A stretch of DNA of 64,000 nt, taken from Mediterraneibacter agrestimuris. Lineage in GTDB: Bacteria > Bacillota > Clostridia > Lachnospirales > Lachnospiraceae. The stretch is taken from contig NZ_CALPDG010000006.1 in assembly GCF_943193195.1 (NCBI RefSeq), positions 62,001-126,000 of the forward strand, in the 5' to 3' direction. Position numbers and translations under genes: made by a program. This document shows, in pieces, positions 16,987 through 25,953 of this stretch. The notes below the pieces were generated by a model. The model was not told the origin of the DNA. It worked only from the letters and a program-made list of their open reading frames with translations, and did not search any database. Position 1 is the first letter of the stretch, and each line of letters starts with the position of its first letter.

Positions 16987-18225
16987 ATGAGTGAAAACAG
17001 AAGAGTAGTTGTCACCGGTATCGGTGCAATTACCCCTTTGGGAAACAATACCGCTGAAACATGGAACGGTTTAAAAAACGGTAAAAACGGTATTGCTCCC
17101 ATTACACTTTTTGATACAGAAAAATTCAAGACAAAGTTAGGCGCTGAAGTCAAAGGCTTTGATCCCATGGAATACTTAGAGGTCAATGATGTGCTTCGTA
17201 CCGACCGTTACGCCCAGTTTGCTGTTGCAGCAGCACAGCAGGCTGTGGATGAAAGCGGCATAAAAGGAACTGTACAGCCGGAACGCTTTGCTGTAATGTT
17301 TGGTACAGGTATCGGCGGTATCGGTACCTTTGAAACCGAACACACAAAGCTGATGGAAAAAGGTCCCCGTCGTGTATCTCCGCTGTTTGTGCCAATGATG
17401 ATCGGAAACATGGCTGCAGGCATGATTGCCATTCGTCACGATTGCCGTGGTTCTGCCATGCCCGCAGTTACCGCTTGCGCATCTGGCTCCAATGCAATCG
17501 GTGAAGCACTGCGTCTTGTACGTCATGGCTATGCAGACGCAGTGATCACTGGCGGCGCAGAGGCAGCTATCGTTCCCTCTGCGATTGCCGGCTTTGTTAA
17601 TATGCAGGCGCTCTCTACTTCTGAAAATCCCGATGAAGCATCCCTGCCCTTCGATAAACGCAGAGGCGGTTTTGTGATTGGTGAAGGTGCAGTAGCGCTT
17701 GTTCTTGAAGAATATGAGCATGCAAAAGCCCGCAGGGTTAAGATTTATGGCGAGGTATGTGGTTACGGTTCTACCTGCGACGCATATCATATTACCGCCC
17801 CCCATCCAGAAGCCCGCGGCGGTGCCCAGGCAATGATAGAAGCAATGAAGGAAGCTGGCTATGATAAGAATGATATCGTATATATCAATGCACATGGTAC
17901 AGGCACTCCAATGAACGATGTAATTGAAACAGCGGCTATTAAGAAAGCACTTGGAGAGGATAAGGCGAAAGACGCCTTCGTCAGCTCTACAAAATCCATG
18001 ACCGGACACATGTTGGGCGCTGCAGGTGCGATTGAAGCGATGGCTTGTCTTTTTGCGCTGAACGAGGATATTATTCCTCCTACGATCAATTTAAGCGAGC
18101 AAGACGAAAACTGTGATCTGAACTGTGTACCGAAAACTGCTGTAAAAGCGAATATTACACTTGCACTTTCAAATTCTCTCGGATTTGGCGGTCACAACGC
18201 TTGTCTTGCTTTCAGAAAGGTGTAA
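16987..18225 (+). CDS. fabF: 3-oxoacyl-[acyl carrier protein] synthase II
   Basis: A 412-aa condensing enzyme for chain elongation. Catalytic triad Cys164 (VTACASGSN), His303 (NAHGTGTPMND) and His341 (TGHMLGAAGA), plus Lys336 (SSTKS). It is the only ketosynthase of the operon: no FabH-type (KASIII) initiator is encoded here. SD AAGGAGAAAAATT before the ATG. Confidence 0.95.
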   Translation: MSENRRVVVTGIGAITPLGNNTAETWNGLKNGKNGIAPITLFDTEKFKTKLGAEVKGFDPMEYLEVNDVLRTDRYAQFAVAAAQQAVDESGIKGTVQPERFAVMFGTGIGGIGTFETEHTKLMEKGPRRVSPLFVPMMIGNMAAGMIAIRHDCRGSAMPAVTACASGSNAIGEALRLVRHGYADAVITGGAEAAIVPSAIAGFVNMQALSTSENPDEASLPFDKRRGGFVIGEGAVALVLEEYEHAKARRVKIYGEVCGYGSTCDAYHITAPHPEARGGAQAMIEAMKEAGYDKNDIVYINAHGTGTPMNDVIETAAIKKALGEDKAKDAFVSSTKSMTGHMLGAAGAIEAMACLFALNEDIIPPTINLSEQDENCDLNCVPKTAVKANITLALSNSLGFGGHNACLAFRKV

Positions 18226-18229
18226 TCCA

Positions 18230-18652
18230 ATGAAAGAAACAGATATCCGCAAATATGCTGAACTGATGAAAGAACTTGAACTTACCGGACTGGAAATTAC
18301 AGATGAAAACAGTAAAGTCCGTTTGGAACGTTCTGTTTCAAGGTCAGCAAAAGAAACTGTTTATTCTGTTCCCGAGTCTGCAGCCAACATACATACTATA
18401 CCTGAAGCCAAGGACTATATCAGTGTGAAATCTCCGATCGTCGGTGTGTTTTATGCGGCTCCTGCTGAAAATGCAGATCCATATATCTCCATCGGTGATG
18501 ATGTTAAGAAAGGTCAGATACTTTGCATTGTCGAGGCAATGAAGCTGATGAATGAGATCATTGCTGAGGAAGATGGCGTAATTTCAGAGATTTGTGTTAC
18601 TAACGGTCAGGTTGTAGAGTACGGTACAGAACTGTTCCGTATCAAGAGGTAG
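18230..18652 (+). CDS. accB: Biotin carboxyl carrier protein of acetyl-CoA carboxylase
   Basis: A 140-aa protein. The ATG at 18230 follows the fabF stop by 4 bases with AAAGG upstream; a longer frame from 18161 would lie inside fabF and has no site. Residues 62-140 form the biotinyl domain with Lys105 in VEAMKLMNEI as the biotinylated residue. The N-terminal 60 residues are the usual helical region binding AccC and a Ser/Ala linker, rather short in Pro/Ala. Confidence 0.95.
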   Translation: MKETDIRKYAELMKELELTGLEITDENSKVRLERSVSRSAKETVYSVPESAANIHTIPEAKDYISVKSPIVGVFYAAPAENADPYISIGDDVKKGQILCIVEAMKLMNEIIAEEDGVISEICVTNGQVVEYGTELFRIKR

Positions 18653-18656
18653 GAAT

Positions 18657-19073
18657 ATGAATAGAGAAGAAATAATGAACATATTGCCTCACAGAAATAA
18701 TATGCTTTTGCTTGACGATGTGGAAAATAACGATGGAACAGCTATCGGACACTACACAGTCCGTGGTGATGAATTCTTTTTAAACGGGCATTTCCCCGGC
18801 AATCCCATTGTTCCAGGCGTTATTCTCTGTGAGATATTGGCTCAGTCCGCTTGTATACTGATGCAGGATGCAATGGATGACGGAAAGCTGCCTGTTTATA
18901 CAGGACTCAACAATGTAAAATTCCGTTCTCCCGTAAAACCAGGCGATACGGTTGAAACGCAGTGCTGTATCAAACGTGCCAAGCACCCTTTTTATTTTGC
19001 AGAAGGCACCATTACGGTGGATGGACGGCTCTGTGTATCGGCTGAATTTTCCTTCGCAATTACAGGAGCGTAA
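18657..19073 (+). CDS. fabZ: 3-hydroxyacyl-[acyl carrier protein] dehydratase
   Basis: A 138-aa hotdog-fold dehydratase. Seen: ILPHRNNMLLLDDV near the N-terminus and the active site GHFPGNPIVPGV with His45, followed by Glu59. As the sole dehydratase of this operon it must serve every elongation cycle; whether it also isomerises to start unsaturated fatty acids cannot be told from sequence. SD GAGGTAGGAAT before the ATG. Confidence 0.95.
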   Translation: MNREEIMNILPHRNNMLLLDDVENNDGTAIGHYTVRGDEFFLNGHFPGNPIVPGVILCEILAQSACILMQDAMDDGKLPVYTGLNNVKFRSPVKPGDTVETQCCIKRAKHPFYFAEGTITVDGRLCVSAEFSFAITGA

Positions 19074-19076
19074 ACT

Positions 19077-20384
19077 ATGTTTTCAAAAATATTAATCGCC
19101 AACCGTGGTGAAATTGCGGTCCGTATCATTCGGGCTTGTAAGGAAATGGGCGTTGCTACGGTGGCTGTATATTCTGAGGCAGATAAAAACGCCCTTCATG
19201 TGGCGCTTGCCGATCAAAGCTATTGCATCGGCGGTGCTGAAGCCTCAGAAAGTTATCTAAATGAGAATCAAATCATCAGCGCCGCTATTTTGGCAGGCGC
19301 TCAGGCAATCCATCCCGGTTACGGTTTTCTTTCTGAAAATGCACATTTTGCCCGTACCTGCCGAAAGAATGGATTGGTATTTATCGGACCCGATCCCGAA
19401 AGTATGGAACGCCTCAGCGATAAGGCAATTTTGAAAGATCTGATCCGCAGTACAGGTCTCTCAGTAATTCCCGGAACAAAGGCAGTATCATCCGTGGAAG
19501 AAGCTAAACGGGCGGCTGACAAGATCGGATATCCGGTAATGCTCAAAGCTTGTGCCGGCGGCGGCGGACGAGGAATCCGTCTGATCCGTTCTGAGGATGA
19601 ACTTGACGACGCCTATCATCAGGCAACAAATGAAGCAATCAGCGCTTTTGGTGATGGCAGCGTATATCTTGAAAAATACATTTTCCCTGCAAGGCATGTG
19701 GAACTGCAGATTCTTGCCGATGAACATGGAAATGCCGTGTGTCTTGGAGACCGTGACTGTTCTCTTCAGAGAAGAAACCAAAAACTATTAGAAGAAACCC
19801 CTTCTCCCGCTGTCAGTGATGCCCAGCGAAAACAAATCATGGAGCTTACGGCGGACGCCGTAAAAAAGATAGGCTATGTCGGTGCAGGCACACTTGAATT
19901 TCTGCTTGACCAGGAGGGCAGCTTCTGGTTTATGGAAATGAATGTCCGCTTACAGGTAGAACACTGTGTTACAGAAATGCTGACCGGCTTCGACCTTGTA
20001 AAATGGCAGATTCGTATTGCCGCAGGAATTCCATTGAATTTCACGCAAAAAGATATTAACATCAAAGGCTCTGCGATTGAATGCCGTATCAATGCAGCAA
20101 GCTGCGGAACTTTGAAAATGCTTCATGTTCCGGGCGGTCCATCCGTCCGATTTGATACCTGCCTGATCGAAGGTACAGTTGTTTCTCCATACTACGATTC
20201 TTTACTGGGTAAACTGGTCGTGTACGCAAATACACGAGAGGAAACCCTGCGTAAGATGCGGGCGTCACTGTGTGAATTGGTAATCGAAGGAATACCGACA
20301 AATATCGGGGAACAACTGCGGATCGTGGAAGACGAACGTTTTGCATCAGGAAATTATGATTTAACATTTATGGGAAACAGGTGA
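19077..20384 (+). CDS. accC: Biotin carboxylase subunit of acetyl-CoA carboxylase
   Basis: A 435-aa ATP-grasp enzyme that carboxylates biotin on AccB using bicarbonate. Seen: FSKILIANRGEIAVRIIRAC at the start, IHPGYGFLSENA, ATP loop KACAGGGGRGIR, and MEMNVRLQVEH(CV)TEM with the metal-binding Glu and Asn. Slightly shorter than the usual 445-450 residues at the C-terminus. SD AGGAGCGTAAACT before the ATG; only three bases after fabZ. Confidence 0.95.
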   Translation: MFSKILIANRGEIAVRIIRACKEMGVATVAVYSEADKNALHVALADQSYCIGGAEASESYLNENQIISAAILAGAQAIHPGYGFLSENAHFARTCRKNGLVFIGPDPESMERLSDKAILKDLIRSTGLSVIPGTKAVSSVEEAKRAADKIGYPVMLKACAGGGGRGIRLIRSEDELDDAYHQATNEAISAFGDGSVYLEKYIFPARHVELQILADEHGNAVCLGDRDCSLQRRNQKLLEETPSPAVSDAQRKQIMELTADAVKKIGYVGAGTLEFLLDQEGSFWFMEMNVRLQVEHCVTEMLTGFDLVKWQIRIAAGIPLNFTQKDINIKGSAIECRINAASCGTLKMLHVPGGPSVRFDTCLIEGTVVSPYYDSLLGKLVVYANTREETLRKMRASLCELVIEGIPTNIGEQLRIVEDERFASGNYDLTFMGNR

Positions 20385-20388
20385 TGAA

Positions 20389-21249
20389 ATGACATTGTTG
20401 AATTTTTTGAAACCCAAGAACCAATTAGAAGAAGGCGGCCGTACTTCTGCTCCCATACAGCGCGATGACGGAGAGCCTGAAAAAAAATGCCCCAATTGCC
20501 GCAAAGATATTCCTTTGAGCCGGCTCTGGGCGAATGATCTTGTTTGCCCCTGTGGTTATCATTTCCGTATGAAAGCCCGCCAGCGCATTCAGATGATTAC
20601 CGATAAAGGAAGCTTTCACGAGCTGTATTCTAATATGAAATCAGACAATCCGCTGAACTTCCCCGGCTATAACGACAAGATAGAAACCGTTCGTGTCGCA
20701 AGCCGTGAAAAAGAAGCTGTAGTATGCGGCACTGCTATGATCAGCGGGCAAAACTGCTGCTTATTTGTTATGGAATCCTATTTTATGATGGGCAGTATGG
20801 GCAGCGCTGTCGGCGAGAAGATCACTTCACTTTTTGAATATGCCGTACAGCACAGGCTGCCTGTTATCGGCTTTACCGTTTCGGGCGGCGCCCGTATGCA
20901 GGAAGGCTTGTTATCTCTGATGCAGATGGCAAAAACAAGCGCTGCAGTTAAACGTCATAGTGATGCAGGCTTGTTGTATATTGCAGTGCTTACCGACCCG
21001 ACGACCGGAGGTGTAACTGCCAGCTTTGCTATGGAAGCTGATATCATTCTTGCAGAACCCGGTGCAACTGTCGGCTTTGCAGGTGCTAGAGTCATTGAAC
21101 AGACAACAAAGAAAGCTCTCCCCGATGGATTTCAAAAGTCAGAGTTTGTACTGGCACACGGGTTTATTGACAGTATCATCTCTCGTTCCAACCAAAAGAA
21201 ATATCTGACTGAGCTGTTAAAACTGCACGATGGGAGGGCAATCATATGA
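20389..21249 (+). CDS. accD: Acetyl-CoA carboxylase carboxyltransferase beta subunit
   Basis: A 286-aa crotonase-fold carboxyltransferase half. The N-terminal zinc ribbon uses Cys34-x2-Cys37 and Cys53-x-Cys55 (VCPCGYHF); most family members have C-x2-C in the second pair, so one residue is missing here. Oxyanion loops GGARMQEG and TDPTTGGVTASFA are intact. Works as an alpha2beta2 complex with AccA, whose start overlaps its stop by four bases. Confidence 0.94.
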   Translation: MTLLNFLKPKNQLEEGGRTSAPIQRDDGEPEKKCPNCRKDIPLSRLWANDLVCPCGYHFRMKARQRIQMITDKGSFHELYSNMKSDNPLNFPGYNDKIETVRVASREKEAVVCGTAMISGQNCCLFVMESYFMMGSMGSAVGEKITSLFEYAVQHRLPVIGFTVSGGARMQEGLLSLMQMAKTSAAVKRHSDAGLLYIAVLTDPTTGGVTASFAMEADIILAEPGATVGFAGARVIEQTTKKALPDGFQKSEFVLAHGFIDSIISRSNQKKYLTELLKLHDGRAII

Positions 21250-22037
21250 GTGAAACGGCATACGGACGCGTGAAACTTGCCCGTGATAACAAAAGACCAA
21301 CCGGGCTTGACTATATAAAAAATATTTTCAAAGGCTTTATCGAGCTGCATGGCGATCGCCGCTATGCAGATGATCCTGCCGTTGTGGGTGGTATTGCAAA
21401 ACTGAACGACCATCCTGTAACCGTAATTGCAATTGAAAAAGGCCATACTGCCAAAGAACGTACTTATCGCAATTTCGGCGCACCTCAGCCAGAGGGATAT
21501 AGGAAAGCATTGCGTTTGATGAAACAGGCAGAAAAATTCGGCAGACCAGTCATTTGCTTTGTTGATACATCTGGTGCATATTGCGGAATCGGCGCCGAGA
21601 AACGAGGTCAGGGACAGGCCATTGCCGAAAATCTGCTGGAAATGTCAACTCTCTGTGTTCCTATTATTTCCGTTCTGATCGGTGAGGGCGGCAGCGGCGG
21701 CGCACTTGCACTTGCTGTTGCAGACAGGGTTTGGATGCTGCAGAACGCCGTGTATTCAGTGATTTCTCCGGAAGGCTGTGCAAGCATTCTCTGGAAGGAC
21801 TCCAGCAAGGCAGAAGCGGCGGCAGCAAGCCTGAAACTAACGGCTGAGGACGCTAAAAACCTGGGTGTGATCGAACGCATCCTTTCCGAAAATGATATTG
21901 GAAAAAAGGAGTTTTATGACCACATCCGTATTCTTTTAACGGAAGAACTTAAAACCCTGACCAACGACATTGACCTGACGCAAAACCGATATGGCAGATT
22001 TCGTAATCTTGGCGTCAGTGCAGTAATTAAGGAGTAA
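21246..22037 (+). CDS. accA: Acetyl-CoA carboxylase carboxyltransferase alpha subunit
   Basis: A 263-aa partner of AccD. Seen: RPTGLDYIKNIF, GDRRYADDPAVVGG, FVDTSGAYCGIGAEKRGQG, LIGEGGSGGALAL and YSVISPEGCASILWKD, all AccA landmarks. It is shorter than proteobacterial AccA (about 319 aa) because the N-terminal helical extension is missing, as usual in Clostridia. SD GGGAGGGCAATCAT inside the end of accD. Confidence 0.95.
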   Translation: MSETAYGRVKLARDNKRPTGLDYIKNIFKGFIELHGDRRYADDPAVVGGIAKLNDHPVTVIAIEKGHTAKERTYRNFGAPQPEGYRKALRLMKQAEKFGRPVICFVDTSGAYCGIGAEKRGQGQAIAENLLEMSTLCVPIISVLIGEGGSGGALALAVADRVWMLQNAVYSVISPEGCASILWKDSSKAEAAAASLKLTAEDAKNLGVIERILSENDIGKKEFYDHIRILLTEELKTLTNDIDLTQNRYGRFRNLGVSAVIKE

Positions 22038-22039
22038 GT

Positions 22040-23674
22040 ATGAGTATATACAAACAGTATTGTAATGAAATTATAGATGAAACCGGCAGACTGAAAAAAA
22101 TAACACTCACATATCCCGACAATTTTAACTTCGGTTATGATGTTGTTGATAAAATTGCAGATGAAACACCGGATAAACGCGCCCTTGTGTGGTGTAATGT
22201 CGAGGGCGAAGAACACATCTTTTCATTTGCAGATATAAAAAAATACAGCAATCAGATGGCAAATGTATTCCGCAGCGCCGGAATCGGTCATGGTGACCGT
22301 GTTATGCTGGTTTTGAAACGCCACTATGAGTATTGGTTCGCGGCAGTAGCTTTGCATAAACTGGGTGCAGTGATGATTCCCGCAACCCATATGCTGACAG
22401 TCAGTGATTTTGTATATCGTATCAAATCTTCCGGCGCAAAGGCGATCATCTGCACCACTCAAAATGAAGTTCCACAGAAGATAACCGCTGCATTAAAAGA
22501 GTCCGGCATGACAGCAAAGCTCTGGTGCGTACAGCAAAAAACGGATGGATTTGAAAATCTGACCGCTGCTATGAAGTACGCAAGTAAAGAACTGGAGCGT
22601 ATAGAGTCTTCTGCAGCCGATCCGATGATGTTGTATTTTACATCGGGTACTACCGGCTATCCCAAGGGCGTAATTCATGAACACACCTATCCGTTAGCTC
22701 ATATCGTAACTGCAAAATACTGGCATCAGGCAGAAGACAATGGCTTACATTTTACTGTTGCAGAAACTGGATGGGCAAAAGCCTCTTGGGGAAAAATCTA
22801 TGGACAATGGCTGATCGGCAGCGCTGTAATGGTTTATGACTTTGATAACTTTGAGCCGAAACAGTTAACCGCTGTGATTAACCGCTACGGCGTAACCTCC
22901 TTCTGCGCTCCCCCTACCGTTTACCGATATCTTGTGCGCAAAGGTATTCCTGATATGCCGACTCTCAAACACGCTGCAACTGCTGGTGAAATGCTGGCTC
23001 CCGAAGTATTTCGCAAATTTACAGAACGCACCGGGCTGCCGCTTTGTGAGGGTTACGGTCAGACCGAGACAACCCTTTTGATGGCAAACTTCAAAGGATA
23101 TGATGCTGTCGAAGGATCTATGGGAACGCCTTCCCCCTTTTATAATATTGAGCTTCGAGGAAAAAACGGTCAGGCTGTCGGTATCGGTGAGATTGGCGAA
23201 GTGGTTATCATTCCAGATGAATCCGGTAAACACCCCGGCGTGTTCACTGCATATCTTAACAATGAGGAACAGTACGATAATGTATGGCGTGATGGAGTGT
23301 ATCACACAGGTGATGCGGCATATATGGATGAAAACGGCCGCTACTGGTTCCACGGACGGTTTGATGATATTATCAAAACCGGAGGGTTCCGTGTAGGTCC
23401 GTATGAAGTGGAAAATGTATTGATGGAGCATCCTGCCGTTTTGGAATGCAGTGTTATCGGTGTACCGGACCCGCTTAGAGGTCAGGCGATCAAGGCTGTG
23501 ATCGTTCTTGATGCAGGATATACTCCTTCCACAGAACTTGAATTGGAAATTAAAAATTTCTGCAATCAGAAGCTTGCAGAATATAAGTGGATCCGTCGGA
23601 TTGAATTCACAACTGAAATGCCTAAGACAATCAGCGAAAAAATTCAAAAAACAGTACTTCGCAGTCAAAAATAA
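22040..23674 (+). CDS. Acyl-CoA synthetase, medium-chain (ACSM-like) AMP-forming ligase
   Basis: A 544-aa ANL-superfamily ligase. P-loop YFTSGTTGYPKG at residues 199-210, A5 motif EGYGQTETT, hinge GRFDDIIKTGGFRVGPYEVE, and a C-terminal lysine in PKTISEKIQK (usually SGK; Glu replaces Gly). Closest in style to acyl-CoA synthetases of the medium-chain/acetyl-like branch. SD AAGGAGTAAGT two bases after accA, so it belongs to the fatty acid operon. It could activate exogenous or branched carboxylic acids to acyl-CoA for use as primers or for incorporation. Substrate unknown. Confidence 0.88.
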   Translation: MSIYKQYCNEIIDETGRLKKITLTYPDNFNFGYDVVDKIADETPDKRALVWCNVEGEEHIFSFADIKKYSNQMANVFRSAGIGHGDRVMLVLKRHYEYWFAAVALHKLGAVMIPATHMLTVSDFVYRIKSSGAKAIICTTQNEVPQKITAALKESGMTAKLWCVQQKTDGFENLTAAMKYASKELERIESSAADPMMLYFTSGTTGYPKGVIHEHTYPLAHIVTAKYWHQAEDNGLHFTVAETGWAKASWGKIYGQWLIGSAVMVYDFDNFEPKQLTAVINRYGVTSFCAPPTVYRYLVRKGIPDMPTLKHAATAGEMLAPEVFRKFTERTGLPLCEGYGQTETTLLMANFKGYDAVEGSMGTPSPFYNIELRGKNGQAVGIGEIGEVVIIPDESGKHPGVFTAYLNNEEQYDNVWRDGVYHTGDAAYMDENGRYWFHGRFDDIIKTGGFRVGPYEVENVLMEHPAVLECSVIGVPDPLRGQAIKAVIVLDAGYTPSTELELEIKNFCNQKLAEYKWIRRIEFTTEMPKTISEKIQKTVLRSQK

Positions 23675-23686
23675 GTATGCTATAAT
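23658..23686 (+). promoter_or_regulatory. Possible promoter of the PAS-SARP regulator
   Basis: TTCGCA (23658-23663), 17 bases, TATAAT (23681-23686), overlapping the end of the ligase gene and followed by a 60-base leader. The -35 matches only four of six positions. Confidence 0.4.
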
Positions 23687-23747
23687 ATAATGCAGTTTTG
23701 TATACAATCCCATTGGCAGAGAGTGAAGCTCTGCAAAAGGAGTTACT

Positions 23748-25751
23748 ATGAACAATATGCTAAGCAATATAGAGGAAATACTTAGTAATCAAATTTGCGG
23801 CTTTCATCAGTATGTTTTGACCTCCCCCATTCATCTAAGTTATGTTAGTCATAATTTATGTGAAATGGCGGGTGTTCAAAAAGATGAATTATTAGATGAC
23901 AGCAGAGATCTTTATGTACAACTGATCCACCCTGCCGACCGTGAAAAGTATTCCTGCTTTATACATAAAACGGCATTGAAAGAACAGACTCTTACTGGTG
24001 AATACCGTCTCATCAAAAAGGACGGTACAATTATCCATGTAAGAGATACTGTCATATCTAAAAGAAATGACTGCGGAGTCCTTATTGGAAATTCTGTTTT
24101 AACAGATATCACTGATATCAGAAATGAAAACAGCGATCTGCAGTTTTTGAGCGAATCTATTCCTTGCGGATTTTTAAGGTATACATGTGAAAAACATCCA
24201 AAGATCACATATATCAACCAGAAAATGATTGAACTTCTGCGTTTCCCGGAAACCAGAGACGGAGAAATCGATTATCTGGAAATGTATAAAAATAATATTT
24301 TCCTGTTGATTCCAATGGAGGAACACCGCAGATTTTCAAAATATCTAAATCGTGTTTATTCCGCAGATACTCCTATTGCCGGAGATATGACTCTGCTTCG
24401 CTGTGATGGTACTCGTGCCAATATATTTGGATGGGTCACAAAGTGTATCAATGAACAGGGTGAAGCGGAATTTCAAAGTGTCTGTATGGATATTACAGAA
24501 CGTTATCAGGCAAGAAAAACGAATGAAACCAAGCGTTATCTAAAAGCTCTGGCTGATGTCTACGATAAGATTTTTGAGTTTGATCTGGATGCTAATACTG
24601 TGAAATGTTTGTATTGTGATGAAACATCATATTTTAAACGATTCGAGAATATCGCAATGCAGCTCGAAGATGCGTTGGAAAAATGGCTGATCGCCTCGGT
24701 CATTCCAGAAAATCAAGATGATATCCGACGTTTCTTTCAAGATTTCTGCCAGAAAAGTCTACATAGAATTGACGGAAAACCGCCGCAGATCACTTATAAA
24801 GCCCATTCCTCTGATAATAGTATCAGGCAGTATACAGGCGTATTTATTAAAGTGGATGAATCCATGAGCTTTTATTGCTGCCGTAAAAAGAAAGAATTGA
24901 ATGATGCCGCTGCATTAAAATTAGAGAACAGCCAGCTAAAAGAAACAATGCGTGATCTGGTTATGCAATTTTCTGACGGGATTGCCGCCTTTGAAATATC
25001 ACCAGAATGCTCTGTAAAGCCATTATACGCCAGCAAAAATGTATGCAGGTTCTTTGGTTATACTGAAGAAGAATGGCTCCCATTGACGGACTGTTTTACT
25101 CCATTAGAAAATTTTGCAGCATACAGCAAAGCTACTTATGAGGACCTTACAGATCTTCTGAGAACAGGCGAAGCCGAATTCACATACTTTGATTATCAGA
25201 CGAAAACCGAACGAAAAATAAAAGCAATTTGTTCTGAAAAAGAGCCGGCTGCCAATTCTTCACGGTATGTTATGCTCTATGCTGTAGAAGACGGCAAGCC
25301 TGATTATAAACAAACTTTACCGGAAAATCGTACTGTTTCTATCCGCACATTTGGATACTTTGATGTGTTTGTTGGTGAGAGTCCGATCGCATTTCGTAAT
25401 AAAAAATCCAAAGAACTATTTGCTTTGCTTGTTGACCGCAAAGGCGGCTATGTGACCTCAGACGAGGCTATTTGCTTTTTGTGGGAGGATGAACCAGTCA
25501 ATACTTTAACACTTTCCAGATACCGGAAGGTCGCGCTCCGTTTGAAAAGCACATTGGAGGAATACGGAATTTCAGATATTGTCGAATCCGTAGACGGAAA
25601 GCGCCGTATCGTAATGAATAAAGTCGAATGTGACCTGTATAATTATCTTTCCGGCAAAAGTGAATATACACACCTTTTCAAAGGTAATTACCTGACGAAT
25701 TACAGTTGGGGCGAAACAACCCTGGGAGAACTGATAAATAATCAGAAATGA
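23748..25751 (+). CDS. Multi-PAS sensor with C-terminal SARP-like winged-helix DNA-binding domain
   Basis: A 667-aa soluble protein. Residues about 17-125 are a PAS/PAC unit (DREKYSCFIHK; EYRLIKKDGTIIHVRDTV), 130-250 a second (SIPCGFLRYTCEKHPKITYI; DITERYQ), and 270-500 hold two weaker PAS-like folds. Residues about 527-620 form an OmpR/SARP-type winged helix (IRTFGYFDVFVGES; RNKKSKELFALLVDRKGG; SRYRKVALRLKSTL), ending in FKGNYLTNYSWGE. So it joins ligand or redox sensing directly to DNA binding without a phosphorelay. No membrane segment and no kinase. SD AAAGGAG before the ATG. Its position 73 bases after the fatty acid operon suggests it controls that operon; this is inference. Confidence 0.8.
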   Translation: MNNMLSNIEEILSNQICGFHQYVLTSPIHLSYVSHNLCEMAGVQKDELLDDSRDLYVQLIHPADREKYSCFIHKTALKEQTLTGEYRLIKKDGTIIHVRDTVISKRNDCGVLIGNSVLTDITDIRNENSDLQFLSESIPCGFLRYTCEKHPKITYINQKMIELLRFPETRDGEIDYLEMYKNNIFLLIPMEEHRRFSKYLNRVYSADTPIAGDMTLLRCDGTRANIFGWVTKCINEQGEAEFQSVCMDITERYQARKTNETKRYLKALADVYDKIFEFDLDANTVKCLYCDETSYFKRFENIAMQLEDALEKWLIASVIPENQDDIRRFFQDFCQKSLHRIDGKPPQITYKAHSSDNSIRQYTGVFIKVDESMSFYCCRKKKELNDAAALKLENSQLKETMRDLVMQFSDGIAAFEISPECSVKPLYASKNVCRFFGYTEEEWLPLTDCFTPLENFAAYSKATYEDLTDLLRTGEAEFTYFDYQTKTERKIKAICSEKEPAANSSRYVMLYAVEDGKPDYKQTLPENRTVSIRTFGYFDVFVGESPIAFRNKKSKELFALLVDRKGGYVTSDEAICFLWEDEPVNTLTLSRYRKVALRLKSTLEEYGISDIVESVDGKRRIVMNKVECDLYNYLSGKSEYTHLFKGNYLTNYSWGETTLGELINNQK

Positions 25752-25776
25752 AACACACATGTTACAGTTCACACGG

Positions 25777-25800
25777 CATCTTGCACTGCGCTGCAAGGTG
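25777..25800 (+). terminator. Weak hairpin after the PAS-SARP gene
   Basis: CATCTTGCA and TGCAAGGTG form nine pairs (one G-U) around a 6-base loop. No T-run follows, so termination is doubtful. Confidence 0.3.
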
Positions 25801-25864
25801 TCCGACCAATGAAGTGATGACAGTAACACACATAAAATAATGGTCAACCACCAAAATGGCTGCA

Positions 25865-25893
25865 TTGATTTTCTATATAAATGGAATTATAAT
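25865..25893 (+). promoter_or_regulatory. Probable sigma-A promoter of the thioesterase gene
   Basis: TTGATT (25865-25870), 17 bases, perfect TATAAT (25888-25893). Gives a leader of about 54 bases before 25954, so this gene is transcribed on its own. Confidence 0.7.
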
Positions 25894-25953
25894 AGGAATG
25901 GAAACGGCTGTGCTGTTTTACACGGACAAACGATAGAGGAATGGTGAAGCATT

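Noticed and set aside
17176-18009. 277-aa minus-strand frame antisense to fabF
   Set aside because: Lies fully inside a certain gene, rich in Cys/His/Thr by reverse complementing, no SD.
22865-23767. 300-aa minus-strand frame antisense to the acyl-CoA ligase
   Set aside because: Shadow of a certain gene; no recognisable domain and no ribosome binding site.
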